Origin: Rhodobacterales bacterium
GTDB lineage: Bacteria > Pseudomonadota > Alphaproteobacteria > Rhodobacterales > Rhodobacteraceae
Assembly: GCA_013297695.1 (NCBI GenBank)
Contig: JAAFHX010000004.1
Coordinates: 1-54,801, forward strand
Length of the DNA: 54,801 nucleotides
Direction: 5' to 3'
A program made the translations under genes and the position numbers. Shown here piece by piece: positions 26,983 through 35,899 of the stretch. A model generated the notes under the pieces. It was not told where the DNA came from and did no database searches. It saw only the letters and a list, made by a program, of their open reading frames with translations. The first letter of the stretch is position 1; each line of letters begins with the position of its first letter.

Positions 26983-27378
26983 ATGACAGAACTGATGACC
27001 ATTCGACAGATGTGCGAGGATTTTGACGTGACCCCGCGGACGCTGCGCTTCTACGAACAGAAGGAACTTCTGTCGCCGATCCGGCGCGGCACGACACGGC
27101 TTTACACGCGTACCGACCGGGCACGGCTGAAGCTGATCCTGCGCGGCAAGCGGTTCGGCTTCAGCCTGGAGCAGATCCGCCAGGTGCTGGACCTGCATGA
27201 CCGCCAGACCGGGGACGAGGCGCAGATCGCGCTGGCCTGCCGGATCGCCGCCGACCGGCTGGCGCAGATGGAACGCGAAAGGGCCGCGCTCGACTCGGCC
27301 ATCGACGAACTGAAAGGGCAGCTTGCCTGGGGACAGGAGGTGCTGGGCACCCTGCACCCGGGGTCTGTTGCCGCCTGA
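26983..27378 (+). CDS. MerR family regulator of the fatty-acid degradation operon (LiuR-like)
   Basis: A 131-aa MerR protein. The DNA-binding part is MTIRQMCEDFDVTPRTLRFYEQKELL and RLYTRTDRARLKLILRGKRFGFSLEQI; a long helix with ADRLAQMERERAALDSAIDELK follows. It lacks effector cysteines. Its sequence and the genes behind it resemble LiuR-type regulators of branched-chain or fatty acyl-CoA breakdown; this is inferred from context. It starts 24 bases before the acyl-CoA dehydrogenase and 72 bases after the TGACGT cluster. Confidence 0.87.
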   Translation: MTELMTIRQMCEDFDVTPRTLRFYEQKELLSPIRRGTTRLYTRTDRARLKLILRGKRFGFSLEQIRQVLDLHDRQTGDEAQIALACRIAADRLAQMERERAALDSAIDELKGQLAWGQEVLGTLHPGSVAA

Positions 27379-27402
27379 GACGACGACAAAAGGGAGACCA
27401 CG

Positions 27403-29181
27403 ATGCCGATCTATGCCGCCCCCGTGAAGGACATGCAGTTCCTGCTGCATGATGTGCTGAAGGTGACCGAGGCCGGAATTCCGGGCTACGCCGACCTTGA
27501 CCGGGACTTCACGAATGCCGTTCTGGACGAGGCGGGCAAGGTCGCTTCCGACGTGCTGGCCCCGCTGAACCCGATCGGTGACCGCGAGGGCTGCCGGCTG
27601 GAAAACGGCGTCGTGCGCACGCCGTCCGGCTTTGGCCATGCGTTCGAGGTGATGAAGCGCGGCGGCTGGACCGCACTGGATTGCGACCCCGACTATGGCG
27701 GGCAGGGCCTGCCCTATCTGATGGGCACCGCAGTGGGCGAGATTTTCGTTTCGGCGAACATGGCGTTCAACATGTATCAGGGCCTGACCCACGGGGCCTA
27801 TTCGGCGATCCATGCGCATGGTTCGGCCGAACAGAAGGCGACGTATCTGCCAAAGCTGGTCGCCTGTGACTGGACCGGCACGATGAACCTGACCGAACCG
27901 CATTGCGGCACCGATCTGGGGCTGATGCGGACGAAAGCCGAACCGCAGGCGGACGGCAGCTATCGCATCACCGGGCAGAAGATCTTCATCTCGGCCGGTG
28001 AACATGACATGGCCGCGAACATCGTGCATCTGGTGCTGGCCAAGGCCCCCGGCGGAGGCGAGGGCACCAAGGGGATTTCGCTGTTCATCGTGCCGAAGTT
28101 CCTGGTGAACCCGGACGGCAGCCTTGGCGCGCGCAACAGCCTCTCCTGCGGCAAGGTCGAGGAGAAGATGGGCATCCACGGCAATTCGACCTGCGTGATG
28201 AACTATGACGGGGCGACCGGGTATCTGCTGGGCGACCTGCACAAGGGCATGCGCGCGATGTTCACGATGATGAACGAGGCGCGTCTGGGCGTGGGCCTGC
28301 AGGGCTATGCGGTGGCCGAGGCCGCCTATCAGAACGCCGCCGCCTACGCCCGCGACCGGTTGCAGGGCCGCGCGGTGACGGGGTCGGAAAACCCGGCCGG
28401 CCCTGCCGATCCGCTGATCGTGCATCCCGACATCCGCCGCAACCTGATGGACCAGAAAAGCTTTGTCGAAGGGGCCCGCGCGCTGACCTTCTGGGGTGCC
28501 TCGCTGATCGACCGGTCGGTGCGGTCGGGCGATGCCGAGGCCGAAGGGCTGGTGTCGCTGATGATCCCGGTCATCAAGGGTTTCCAGACCGACAAGGGGT
28601 TCGAGATGGCGGTGGCCGCACAGCAGGTGTTCGGCGGGCATGGCTATATCGAGGAATGGGGCATGTCGCAGTTCGCCCGCGATGCCCGGATCGCGATGAT
28701 CTACGAAGGCGCGAACGGCGTGCAGGCGCTGGACCTGGTGGGCCGCAAGCTGGCGCAGGACGGCGGCAGGCATGTGCTGGCCTTCTTCGAGATGGTGAAA
28801 ACCTTCTGCAAGGAGAACGAGGGCGACGCGCGGCTGAAGACCGGGTTCCTCGACCCGCTGAAAGCCGCGTCGAAAGACCTTCAGGCGGCGGGGGTGTATT
28901 TCATGCAGACCGGCATGAAGGCCCCGAATGCGGCGCTGGCGGGCAGCTATGACTTCATGCACATGATGGGGCATGTGTGCCTGGGGCTGATGTGGGCGCG
29001 GATGGCGAAGGCGGCCTATGCGGGACTTGATGCCGGTGCGACGGACCGCGACTTCCTTGAAGCGAAGATCGCGACCGGGCGCTACTACATGGCCCGCCAC
29101 CTGCCCGCGACCGCGATGCACCTTGCGCGGATCGAGACCGGTGCCGAACCGGTGATGGCGCTGGCAGCGGAAGCCTTCTAG
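27403..29181 (+). CDS. Acyl-CoA dehydrogenase, long (DmdC-like) type
   Basis: A 592-aa FAD enzyme introducing the alpha-beta double bond into acyl-CoA. It has an N-terminal cap ([19 protein letters not shown]), an FAD-binding core with [20 protein letters not shown] and [19 protein letters not shown], and the catalytic-base region [19 protein letters not shown]. An extra C-terminal ~120-residue domain distinguishes this long subfamily, which includes DmdC (methylmercaptopropionyl-CoA dehydrogenase). A general medium- or long-chain substrate is as likely as a sulfur one; no dmdB or dmdD neighbours are seen. Confidence 0.9.
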   Translation: MPIYAAPVKDMQFLLHDVLKVTEAGIPGYADLDRDFTNAVLDEAGKVASDVLAPLNPIGDREGCRLENGVVRTPSGFGHAFEVMKRGGWTALDCDPDYGGQGLPYLMGTAVGEIFVSANMAFNMYQGLTHGAYSAIHAHGSAEQKATYLPKLVACDWTGTMNLTEPHCGTDLGLMRTKAEPQADGSYRITGQKIFISAGEHDMAANIVHLVLAKAPGGGEGTKGISLFIVPKFLVNPDGSLGARNSLSCGKVEEKMGIHGNSTCVMNYDGATGYLLGDLHKGMRAMFTMMNEARLGVGLQGYAVAEAAYQNAAAYARDRLQGRAVTGSENPAGPADPLIVHPDIRRNLMDQKSFVEGARALTFWGASLIDRSVRSGDAEAEGLVSLMIPVIKGFQTDKGFEMAVAAQQVFGGHGYIEEWGMSQFARDARIAMIYEGANGVQALDLVGRKLAQDGGRHVLAFFEMVKTFCKENEGDARLKTGFLDPLKAASKDLQAAGVYFMQTGMKAPNAALAGSYDFMHMMGHVCLGLMWARMAKAAYAGLDAGATDRDFLEAKIATGRYYMARHLPATAMHLARIETGAEPVMALAAEAF

Positions 29182-29186
29182 GGTCA

Positions 29187-29207
29187 CAATTCTTCTGCGA
29201 AGAATTG
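29187..29207. repeat. AT-rich perfect palindrome
   Basis: CAATTCTTC (29187-29195) and GAAGAATTG (29199-29207) pair around TGC, six bases after the dehydrogenase stop. It resembles the second palindrome at 2137-2159 in shape and core (TTCTT/AAGAA). It may attenuate transcription inside the operon or be a dispersed element. Confidence 0.55.
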
Positions 29208-29327
29208 GCGACGGCGGCACTGTCTGCGCCATCCGCCGACCGTCGGATCAGTCCGGCGCATCCATCAGATCGGGAAAGGCCAGGGGCAGGCACCCTGCCG
29301 GCCTGCCCCCAAGGGAAGGCAACGGCA

Positions 29328-29963
29328 ATGACGGCACGGCTTTACTGTTTCGGCGAAAGCGGCAACGCCTACAAGGTGGCGCTGGCGCTGACCCTTGCGG
29401 ACATGGAGTGGGAGCCGGTGTTTGTCGACTTCTTCAATGGCGCGGCGCGCAGCCCGGAATTCCGCGCGATCAACGAGATGGGCGAAGTGCCCGTTCTGGT
29501 GGATGGCGACACGACGCTGACCCAGTCCGGCGTGATCCTTGACTACATTTCCTCCAAGACCGGGCGTCTGGGCGGACGGTCGGCGGCGGAACGGCGCGAG
29601 GTGCTGCGCTGGCTGTTCTGGGACAATCACAAGCTTTCGGCCCAGGTCGCGACGACGCGGTTCCTGAACAACTTTGTCCCCGCCGACAAGCGTCCGACCG
29701 AGGTGATCGGATTTTTCCAGTCGCGGCTGAAGGCGGCCTACACGGTTCTGAACACCCATCTTGAGGGGCAGCGATGGATTGCGGGCGATCATGTGACCAT
29801 CGCCGACCTGTCCTGCTGCGGTTACCTCTATTACCCCGAACCCTTCGGCTTTTCGCGCGCCGACTGGCCGAACATCGACGCCTGGCTGGAACGCATCGCC
29901 GGCCTGCCGGGCTGGAAGCCCCCCTATGAACTGATGCCCGGCAGCCCTGCCGACCGGGCCTGA
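29328..29963 (+). CDS. Glutathione S-transferase family protein
   Basis: A 211-aa GST. The thioredoxin-like N-domain has LYCFGESGNAYKVALAL (Ser in the glutathione-activating loop), EMGEVPVLVDGD with the cis-proline, and LTQSGVILDYI with the glutathione-binding Gln-Ser. The all-helical C-domain has WIAGDHVTIADLSCCGY. The position inside a beta-oxidation operon suggests detoxification or glutathione-dependent processing of an acyl intermediate, but this is inference. The ATG has GGAAGG upstream. Confidence 0.9.
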   Translation: MTARLYCFGESGNAYKVALALTLADMEWEPVFVDFFNGAARSPEFRAINEMGEVPVLVDGDTTLTQSGVILDYISSKTGRLGGRSAAERREVLRWLFWDNHKLSAQVATTRFLNNFVPADKRPTEVIGFFQSRLKAAYTVLNTHLEGQRWIAGDHVTIADLSCCGYLYYPEPFGFSRADWPNIDAWLERIAGLPGWKPPYELMPGSPADRA

Positions 29964-29971
29964 GGAGACCC

Positions 29972-31186
29972 ATGATGACCGATGCCTATATCTATGACGC
30001 GATCCGCAGCCCGCGCGGCAAGGGTCGCCCCGACGGCGCGCTGCACGAGGTGACTGCCGTGGCCCTGTCGGCCCGCGTGCTGAACGCGCTGAAGGACCGC
30101 AACGGGCTGGACGGGCATGCGGTCGAGGATGTGATCTGGGGCAACGTGACCCAGGTGGGCGAACAGGGCGGCTGCCTTGCGCGGTCGGCGGTGCTGCTGT
30201 CGGACCTTGACGAGGCCATTCCCGGCCTGTCGATCAACCGCTTCTGCGCATCGGGCATGGAGGCGGTGAACATCGCCGCCAATCAGGTGCGCGGCGGCGC
30301 GGGCCGGGCCTATATCGCGGGCGGGGTCGAGATGATGGGCCGCGTGGCCATGGGCAGCGACGGGGCGGCGATTGCGGTGGACCCGGCACTGGCGATGAAG
30401 ACCTATTTCGTGCCGCAGGGCATTTCCGCCGACATCATCGCGACCGAATACGGATTCAGCCGCGACGACGCCGATGCGCTGGCCGTGGCCAGCCAGAACC
30501 GCGCCGCCACCGCCTGGGCCGAGGGGCGCTTTGACCGGTCGGTCGTGGCGATCCATGACCAGAATGGCCTGCCCATCCTGTCGCGGGACGAATACATGCG
30601 CCCCGGCACCGACATGCAGTCGCTTGGCGCGCTGAAACCCGCCTTCAAGGACATGGGCGAGGCGATGCCGGGCTTCGACAAGATCGCGATGATGCGCTAT
30701 CCGCATCTGGAACGGATCAACCACATCCACCATGCCGGCAACTCCAGCGGCATCGTGGACGGGGCGGCCGCGATCCTGATCGGCAATGCCGAGTTCGGGC
30801 AGGCGCACGGGCTGAAACCCCGCGCCCGCATCCGCGCCACGGCCAAGATCGGCACCGACCCCACCATCATGCTGACCGGCCCGGTGCCGGTGACCGAGAA
30901 AATCCTGCGCGACGCGGGCATGTCCATCTCCGACATCGATCTGTTCGAGGTGAACGAGGCCTTCGCCTCTGTCGTGCTGCGCTTCATGCAGGCGTTCGGC
31001 GTGGACCATGAACGCGTCAATGTGAACGGCGGTTCGATTGCGATGGGTCACCCCCTGGGGGCGACGGGCGCGATCATCATCGGCACGCTGCTGGACGAAC
31101 TAGAGCGCACGGGCAAGGGCACCGGCCTTGCCACGCTCTGCGTCGCCTCGGGCATGGGGGCTGCCACGATCATCGAAAGGGTCTGA
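29972..31186 (+). CDS. Thiolase (acetyl-CoA C-acyltransferase, FadA-like)
   Basis: A 404-aa thiolase cleaving 3-ketoacyl-CoA. The acyl-accepting C92 is in NRFCASGMEAVN; the catalytic His lies in GGSIAMGHPLGATGA and the second Cys in TLCVASGMGAA. Length and the DAYIYDAIRSPRGKG start fit degradative thiolases. GAGGAG lies just upstream, overlapping the GST stop. With the FadB-like gene two positions downstream it completes a beta-oxidation set. Confidence 0.94.
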   Translation: MMTDAYIYDAIRSPRGKGRPDGALHEVTAVALSARVLNALKDRNGLDGHAVEDVIWGNVTQVGEQGGCLARSAVLLSDLDEAIPGLSINRFCASGMEAVNIAANQVRGGAGRAYIAGGVEMMGRVAMGSDGAAIAVDPALAMKTYFVPQGISADIIATEYGFSRDDADALAVASQNRAATAWAEGRFDRSVVAIHDQNGLPILSRDEYMRPGTDMQSLGALKPAFKDMGEAMPGFDKIAMMRYPHLERINHIHHAGNSSGIVDGAAAILIGNAEFGQAHGLKPRARIRATAKIGTDPTIMLTGPVPVTEKILRDAGMSISDIDLFEVNEAFASVVLRFMQAFGVDHERVNVNGGSIAMGHPLGATGAIIIGTLLDELERTGKGTGLATLCVASGMGAATIIERV

Positions 31187-31189
31187 ACC

Positions 31190-31660
31190 ATGCCGAAGCT
31201 CGATCTTGCCGCTGTGCCGGTCAAATCCGGCTCCATCTACCCCTCGCCCTACAAGGAGATGATGGCGGGCCGGTCCTCGCTGCGGCTGGGCGACGCGGGG
31301 GGGCTGACGCAGTTCGGCGTCAATCTGGTGATCCTGGCCCCCGGCGCACTGTCCAGCCTGCGGCACTGGCATCTGAACGAGGACGAATTCGTGATGGTGA
31401 CGATGGGCGAATGCACCCTGGTGCAGGACGCGGGCGAGACGGTGATGCGCCCGGGCGACTGCGCCGCCTTCAAGGCAGGCGACCCCGACGGGCACCATTT
31501 CATCAACCGGACCGACCGCGAGGCGCGGTTCCTGGTGGTCGGCACCAAGGCCCCGCGCGAGGTCGCGACCTATTCCGACGTCGATCTGCGGGTCGAGATG
31601 GAGGGCGGCAAGGCCCGTTTCACTTACAAGGACGGCACGGACTGGACCGGGCCGCGCTGA
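31190..31660 (+). CDS. Cupin-domain protein
   Basis: A 156-aa single-cupin protein. Motif 1 is LRHWHLNEDEFVMVTMGE, with the two metal-ligand histidines and a Glu; motif 2 is VMRPGDCAAFKAGDPDGHHFIN with the third histidine. A bound divalent metal is likely. The function is unknown; relatives are usually annotated only as cupin. It sits three bases after the thiolase and before the FadB-like gene, so it is presumably part of the same acyl-CoA pathway. Confidence 0.85.
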   Translation: MPKLDLAAVPVKSGSIYPSPYKEMMAGRSSLRLGDAGGLTQFGVNLVILAPGALSSLRHWHLNEDEFVMVTMGECTLVQDAGETVMRPGDCAAFKAGDPDGHHFINRTDREARFLVVGTKAPREVATYSDVDLRVEMEGGKARFTYKDGTDWTGPR

Positions 31661-31685
31661 CACTTTTCCCGACGAGGAACGAAGA

Positions 31686-33878
31686 ATGACCGATTTCACC
31701 CTTTCCACCGATGCCGACGGCATCGCCACGATCACCTGGGACGTGGCGGGCAAGTCGATGAACGTCATGTCCACCGCAGGCTTCGCCGAGCTTGACGGCC
31801 TGATCGACGCCACCCTGGCCGATCCGGCGGTCAAGGGGATCATCCTGACTTCGGCCAAGAAGGATTTCGCGGGCGGGATGGACCTGAACATCATCGCGGG
31901 CATGAAGAACGCGGGCGGCGCGGGGGGAATCTTCGACGGCGTGATGGGCATCCACCGCATCCTGCGCAAGATCGAACGCGCGGGGATGGACCCCAAGACG
32001 CTCAAGGGCGGCAAGCCGATCATCGCGGCCCTGCCGGGCACGGCGCTTGGCATCGGGCTGGAACTGCCGCTCGCCTGCCACCGGATCATCGCCGCCGAGA
32101 ACCCCAAGGCCAAGATCGGCCTGCCCGAGATCATGGTCGGCATCTTCCCCGGCGCGGGCGGCACGACGCGGCTGGTGCGCAAGCTGGGCGCGATGATGGC
32201 CGCGCCCTTCCTGCTGGAGGGCAAGCTGAGCAGCCCGAAAGAGGCGAAGGCCGCCGGGATCATCGACGAGGTGGTGGACCCCGATCAGCTTCTGGCCCGC
32301 GCGAAGGAATGGGTGCTTGCCGCGAAACCGGCCGATCTGGTCAAGCCCTGGGATGACAAGGGCTACAAGATGCCGGGCGGCAACCCCTATCACCCGGCGG
32401 GCTACATGACCTTTGTCGGGGCCAGCGCGATGGTGCATTCCAAGACGATGGGTGTCTATCCGGCGGCGAAAGCGCTCTTGTCGGCGGTCTATGAGGGCGC
32501 GCTGGTGCCCTTCGATGTCGCGCTGAAGATCGAGGCGCGCTGGTTCACGCAGGTTCTGATGAACCCCTCGTCGGGCGCGATGATCCGCAGCCTGTTCATC
32601 AACAAGGAGGCGCTGGAGAAAGGCGCGAACCGGCCTGCCGTGGCCGACCAGTCGGTGAAGCGGCTGGGCGTCATCGGCGCGGGCATGATGGGGGCGGGCA
32701 TTGCCTATGTCTCGGCCAATGCGGGCATCGAGGTCGTGCTGATCGACGCCGCGCAAGAGGCCGCCGACCGGGGCCGCGCCCATTCGCAGGACCTGCTCGA
32801 CAAGGGCGTGAAGCGCGGCAAGGTCACGGCAGAGAAGAAGGCCGAGGTGCTGGCCCGGATCACGGCCACCACCGACTATGCCGCCCTTGCGGGCTGCGAC
32901 CTTGTCGTGGAGGCGGTGTTCGAAGACCCGAAGATCAAGGCTGAGGTGACGGCGAAGGTGGAGGCCGCGACCGGCCCCGACTGCATCTTCGCCACCAACA
33001 CCTCCACCCTGCCGATCAGCGGTCTGGCCCGGGCCAGCGCGCGGCCGGACCAGTTCATCGGCATCCACTTCTTCAGCCCGGTGGACAAGATGATGCTGGT
33101 CGAGATCATCCGCGGCAAGGCGACCGGCGACCGTGCCGTCGCCAAGGCTCTGGATTTCGTGCGCCAGATCCGCAAGACGCCCATCGTGGTCAACGATGCC
33201 CGCTTCTTCTACGCCAACCGCTGCATCATCCCCTACATCAACGAAGGCATCCGCATGGTCGCCGAAGGGGTGGAGCCGGTGCTGGTGGAAAACGCGGCCA
33301 GGCTGGTCGGCATGCCTCTGGGGCCGCTGCAACTGGTGGACGAAACCTCGATCGACCTTGGGGTCAAGATCGCCAAGGCCACGAAGGCCGCGATGGGCGA
33401 TGCCTATCCGGATGGCGCGGTGGATGCCGTGCTGTTCGCGCTGGCCGATGCGGGCCGTCTGGGCAAGAAGACCAATGCCGGCTTCTATGCCTATGATGCC
33501 ACCGGCAAGCGCGAGGGGCTGTGGGACGGTCTGGCCACGCACTGGCCGGTAGCCGGGGAGCAGCCCGACCTTACGCAGGTGCAGCACCGCCTGCTGATGG
33601 CGCAGGTGCTGGAGGCTGTGCGGGCGCTGGAGGCAGGTGTACTGACCGACATCCGCGAAGGCGATGTGGGCGCGATCCTGGGCTGGGGCTTTGCGCCCTG
33701 GTCGGGCGGGCCGTTCTCGTGGCTCGACATCATCGGGGCCGCCCGGGCGGTGGAGATCTGCGACGCGCTGACGGCCAGCCATGGCACCCGCTTCACGACG
33801 CCCGCCTTGCTGCGCGACATGGCGATAAAGGGCGAAACCTTCTACGGACGCTTCGCAAAGGCAAAGGCGGCTGCCTGA
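31686..33878 (+). CDS. Enoyl-CoA hydratase/3-hydroxyacyl-CoA dehydrogenase (FadB/FadJ-like)
   Basis: A 730-aa bifunctional beta-oxidation enzyme. The N-terminal crotonase domain (about 1-290) has GTALGIGLELPLACH and KIGLPEIMVGIFPGAGGTTRL, each supplying a catalytic Glu. The NAD-binding domain starts near residue 323 with RLGVIGAGMMGAGIAYVS, and the catalytic His is in FIGIHFFSPVDKMMLVEII. A duplicated C-terminal dehydrogenase domain ends the protein. It would act with the thiolase above as the multienzyme complex. Last gene of the operon; convergent with the Hint gene. Confidence 0.95.
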   Translation: MTDFTLSTDADGIATITWDVAGKSMNVMSTAGFAELDGLIDATLADPAVKGIILTSAKKDFAGGMDLNIIAGMKNAGGAGGIFDGVMGIHRILRKIERAGMDPKTLKGGKPIIAALPGTALGIGLELPLACHRIIAAENPKAKIGLPEIMVGIFPGAGGTTRLVRKLGAMMAAPFLLEGKLSSPKEAKAAGIIDEVVDPDQLLARAKEWVLAAKPADLVKPWDDKGYKMPGGNPYHPAGYMTFVGASAMVHSKTMGVYPAAKALLSAVYEGALVPFDVALKIEARWFTQVLMNPSSGAMIRSLFINKEALEKGANRPAVADQSVKRLGVIGAGMMGAGIAYVSANAGIEVVLIDAAQEAADRGRAHSQDLLDKGVKRGKVTAEKKAEVLARITATTDYAALAGCDLVVEAVFEDPKIKAEVTAKVEAATGPDCIFATNTSTLPISGLARASARPDQFIGIHFFSPVDKMMLVEIIRGKATGDRAVAKALDFVRQIRKTPIVVNDARFFYANRCIIPYINEGIRMVAEGVEPVLVENAARLVGMPLGPLQLVDETSIDLGVKIAKATKAAMGDAYPDGAVDAVLFALADAGRLGKKTNAGFYAYDATGKREGLWDGLATHWPVAGEQPDLTQVQHRLLMAQVLEAVRALEAGVLTDIREGDVGAILGWGFAPWSGGPFSWLDIIGAARAVEICDALTASHGTRFTTPALLRDMAIKGETFYGRFAKAKAAA

Positions 33879-33891
33879 AACCGCAAGCGGG

Positions 33892-34494
33892 TCACCCGCG
33901 CAGCGCGCTGCCAAGGTCTTCGGCGATCAGGCAGGCAACCAGGTGGCGCGCCTGTTCTCCGGTCAGCGCAGTCTCGGCCAGACGCGGCGGACGGTCGGCG
34001 AACAGGTCGGCGGCACCAACCGACTGGCCGGGGCAGGCCAGCAGCACCGCGCAACTGGCGTAGATGACCTGCGGCGCGGCAAAGACCAGGGTCACGGCGC
34101 GGGCCCCCGTGACGTGCGATACCCGCGAAATGCCCCGCCAACCTTCCAGCGCCGATGCCGGAACCAGGGCAAGGGCGTCGCCGAACAGGGCCTCGGCCTG
34201 ATCGCATTCGATCAGCACCTTCTGGTCGGGCAACAGCAGAAGGGCCTCGCGGCAATCGAGCGCGCCTTGCGGCACCGCAACCGGCCAGAATTCGGGGGGT
34301 GCAGTGCCCCCCGGCAAGCGGGCAGACCACAGCCCCGCAAGAGGCTGATACCCGGCCTCCAGGGTCAGAACGTCATCTCCCTGTTGCAGGCTCTGGACTG
34401 CGCGCCAGCCCGTACCCGTCGCGATCCGCGTCCCCGCGACGATGCCATCGACCCGCATTGCCTCGCCGGGATCGGCCCCAAGCCCATCTTTCAT
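33892..34494 (-). CDS. Hint-domain protein lacking the usual N-terminal cysteine
   Basis: A 200-aa protein resembling the Hint_2 proteins abundant in Rhodobacteraceae: VAGTRIATGTGWRAVQSLQQGDDVLTLEAGYQPLAGLW matches the start of a hedgehog/intein fold, and KVLIECDQAEALFGDALALVPASAL is the usual later block. In splicing-competent members a Cys opens the domain (CF-x-x-GT); here the aligned residue is Gly in GIVAGT, so autoprocessing is not expected. No signal peptide or RTX repeats are seen. Function unknown; it stands alone, convergent with the FadB-like gene. Confidence 0.72.
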   Translation of the reverse strand: MKDGLGADPGEAMRVDGIVAGTRIATGTGWRAVQSLQQGDDVLTLEAGYQPLAGLWSARLPGGTAPPEFWPVAVPQGALDCREALLLLPDQKVLIECDQAEALFGDALALVPASALEGWRGISRVSHVTGARAVTLVFAAPQVIYASCAVLLACPGQSVGAADLFADRPPRLAETALTGEQARHLVACLIAEDLGSALRG

Positions 34495-34610
34495 CCTGCA
34501 CCTGTCCGCTTTGGTCGGACTGGATGTTGCAACTTGAGGTGGTTGCCTGATGGCAGGATCGGGGCAGAGATCAGGCAGACCGGCGCGTCTTTTCCGGTTC
34601 TTTCCTGCGG

Positions 34611-35564
34611 TCAGACCCGGTTCGGCGGCTCTTGCCCGTCCAGAACGGCAAGCAGGTTCCGCACTGCCAGCATCCCCATCGCCTCGCGCACTTCCAGCGC
34701 GGCGGTGCCAAGATGCGGCAGCAGGGTGACGTTCTCCATCGCCTTCAGCGCCTCTGGCACGACGGGCTCGAATTCATACACATCCAGCCCGGCACCGGCG
34801 ATCCTGCCTTCGGCCAGCGCCGCCACCAGCGCCGCTTCGTCCACCACATCGCCGCGCGAGATGTTCACGAAGATGCCATGCGGCGGCATGGCCGCCAGTG
34901 CCACGGCATCGATCAGGTGATGCGTCGCCGCCCCGCCCGGCACGGCCACCACGACGTAATCCGCCGCCATCGCCTCGGTCAGCCCGACCGCGCGGGCGGG
35001 CACGCCGGGGTCCTCGACCGGCGAGCGGTTGGCATAGACGACCTCCATGCCAAAACCCGCATGGCAGCGCCGTGCAATGGCCTTGCCGATGCGCCCCATG
35101 CCGATGATCCCCACCCGTTTGCCCGACACCGGCGCGCCCAGCATCTGCGTCGGCCCCCAGCCTTCCCAACGTCCGGCGCGCAGCAACCGCTCGCCTTCAC
35201 CCGCGCGGCGTGCGGTCATCAGGATCAGCATCATCGCAATGTCGGCGGTGGCATCGGTCACTGCGCCGGGCGTGTTGGTCACGATCACCCCTGCCGCCCG
35301 GGCAGCGGCCACGTCGATATGGTTGTAGCCGACGCCGAAGTTGGCCAGCATTCGCGCGCGCGGGTGCGGCACGTCGGCAAAGACCTGGGCCGAGTACCGG
35401 TCGCCAAGCGTCGGCAGAACATAGTCGAAGTCGCGCAGGCTCGCGCGCAACTCGTCGGGTGACAGCACGCGGTTTTCTTCCGCCCGCAGGGTCACGTCGA
35501 AACGTGACCGGGCGACGTCCAGAACACGGGGCGGCAGAAGGCGGGTGATCAGCAGCGTCGGCAT
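34611..35564 (-). CDS. D-isomer 2-hydroxyacid dehydrogenase (glyoxylate/hydroxypyruvate reductase-like)
   Basis: A 317-aa NAD(P)-dependent enzyme. The nucleotide-binding motif is VGIIGMGRIGKAIARR; the family signatures MPPHGIFVNISRGDVVDEAAL and LPHLGTAALEVREAMG supply the catalytic Arg (ISRG), Glu (about YEFEPVVPE) and His (LPHLGT). It most resembles the GyaR/GhrB branch reducing glyoxylate or hydroxypyruvate. The ATG overlaps the stop of the CsaA-like gene by one base (TGATG), so the frame is likely translated by reinitiation. Confidence 0.92.
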   Translation of the reverse strand: MPTLLITRLLPPRVLDVARSRFDVTLRAEENRVLSPDELRASLRDFDYVLPTLGDRYSAQVFADVPHPRARMLANFGVGYNHIDVAAARAAGVIVTNTPGAVTDATADIAMMLILMTARRAGEGERLLRAGRWEGWGPTQMLGAPVSGKRVGIIGMGRIGKAIARRCHAGFGMEVVYANRSPVEDPGVPARAVGLTEAMAADYVVVAVPGGAATHHLIDAVALAAMPPHGIFVNISRGDVVDEAALVAALAEGRIAGAGLDVYEFEPVVPEALKAMENVTLLPHLGTAALEVREAMGMLAVRNLLAVLDGQEPPNRV

Positions 35565-35899
35565 CAGAACAGCTTTCCTCCAAGCGGGACGACCCTGTCG
35601 GGGCCGATCAGCACAACCTCGCCCTCGGCATCGGGCAGGCCCAGCACCAGCACCTCGGACATCACCTTGCCGATCTGGCGCGGCGGAAAATTGACCACCG
35701 CCAGCACCTGCCGCCCGATCAGCGTCTCGGGGTCGTAGTGTCGGGTGATCTGCGCCGACGACCGTTTTTCGCCCAGATCGCCGCCGAAATCGACCCACAG
35801 CTTGATTGCGGGCTTGCGCGCCTCGGGAAAGGGTTCGGCGCGGGTGATGCGGCCTACGCGGATATCGACCTTGTGAAAGTCATCCCAGGTGATGGTCAC
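35564..35899 (-). CDS. csaA: CsaA-like tRNA-binding domain protein
   Basis: A 111-aa protein consisting only of an EMAP/Trbp OB-fold: DFHKVDIRVGRITRAEPFPEARKPAIKLWVDFG, then KRSSAQITRHYDPETLIGRQVLAVVNFPPRQIG and VLVLGLPDAEGEVVLIGPD. CsaA proteins are dimeric, bind tRNA and show chaperone-like effects on secretion in Bacillus; the role in alphaproteobacteria is not settled. It overlaps proC by four bases (ATGA) and the dehydrogenase by one, making a tight proC-csaA-dehydrogenase unit. Confidence 0.88.
   Translation of the reverse strand: MTITWDDFHKVDIRVGRITRAEPFPEARKPAIKLWVDFGGDLGEKRSSAQITRHYDPETLIGRQVLAVVNFPPRQIGKVMSEVLVLGLPDAEGEVVLIGPDRVVPLGGKLF

Noticed and set aside
26428-33878. A complete DMSP demethylation (dmd) locus, suggested by the DmdC-like dehydrogenase
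   Set aside because: No dmdA, dmdB or dmdD homologue is present; the thiolase and FadB-like genes point to ordinary beta-oxidation.
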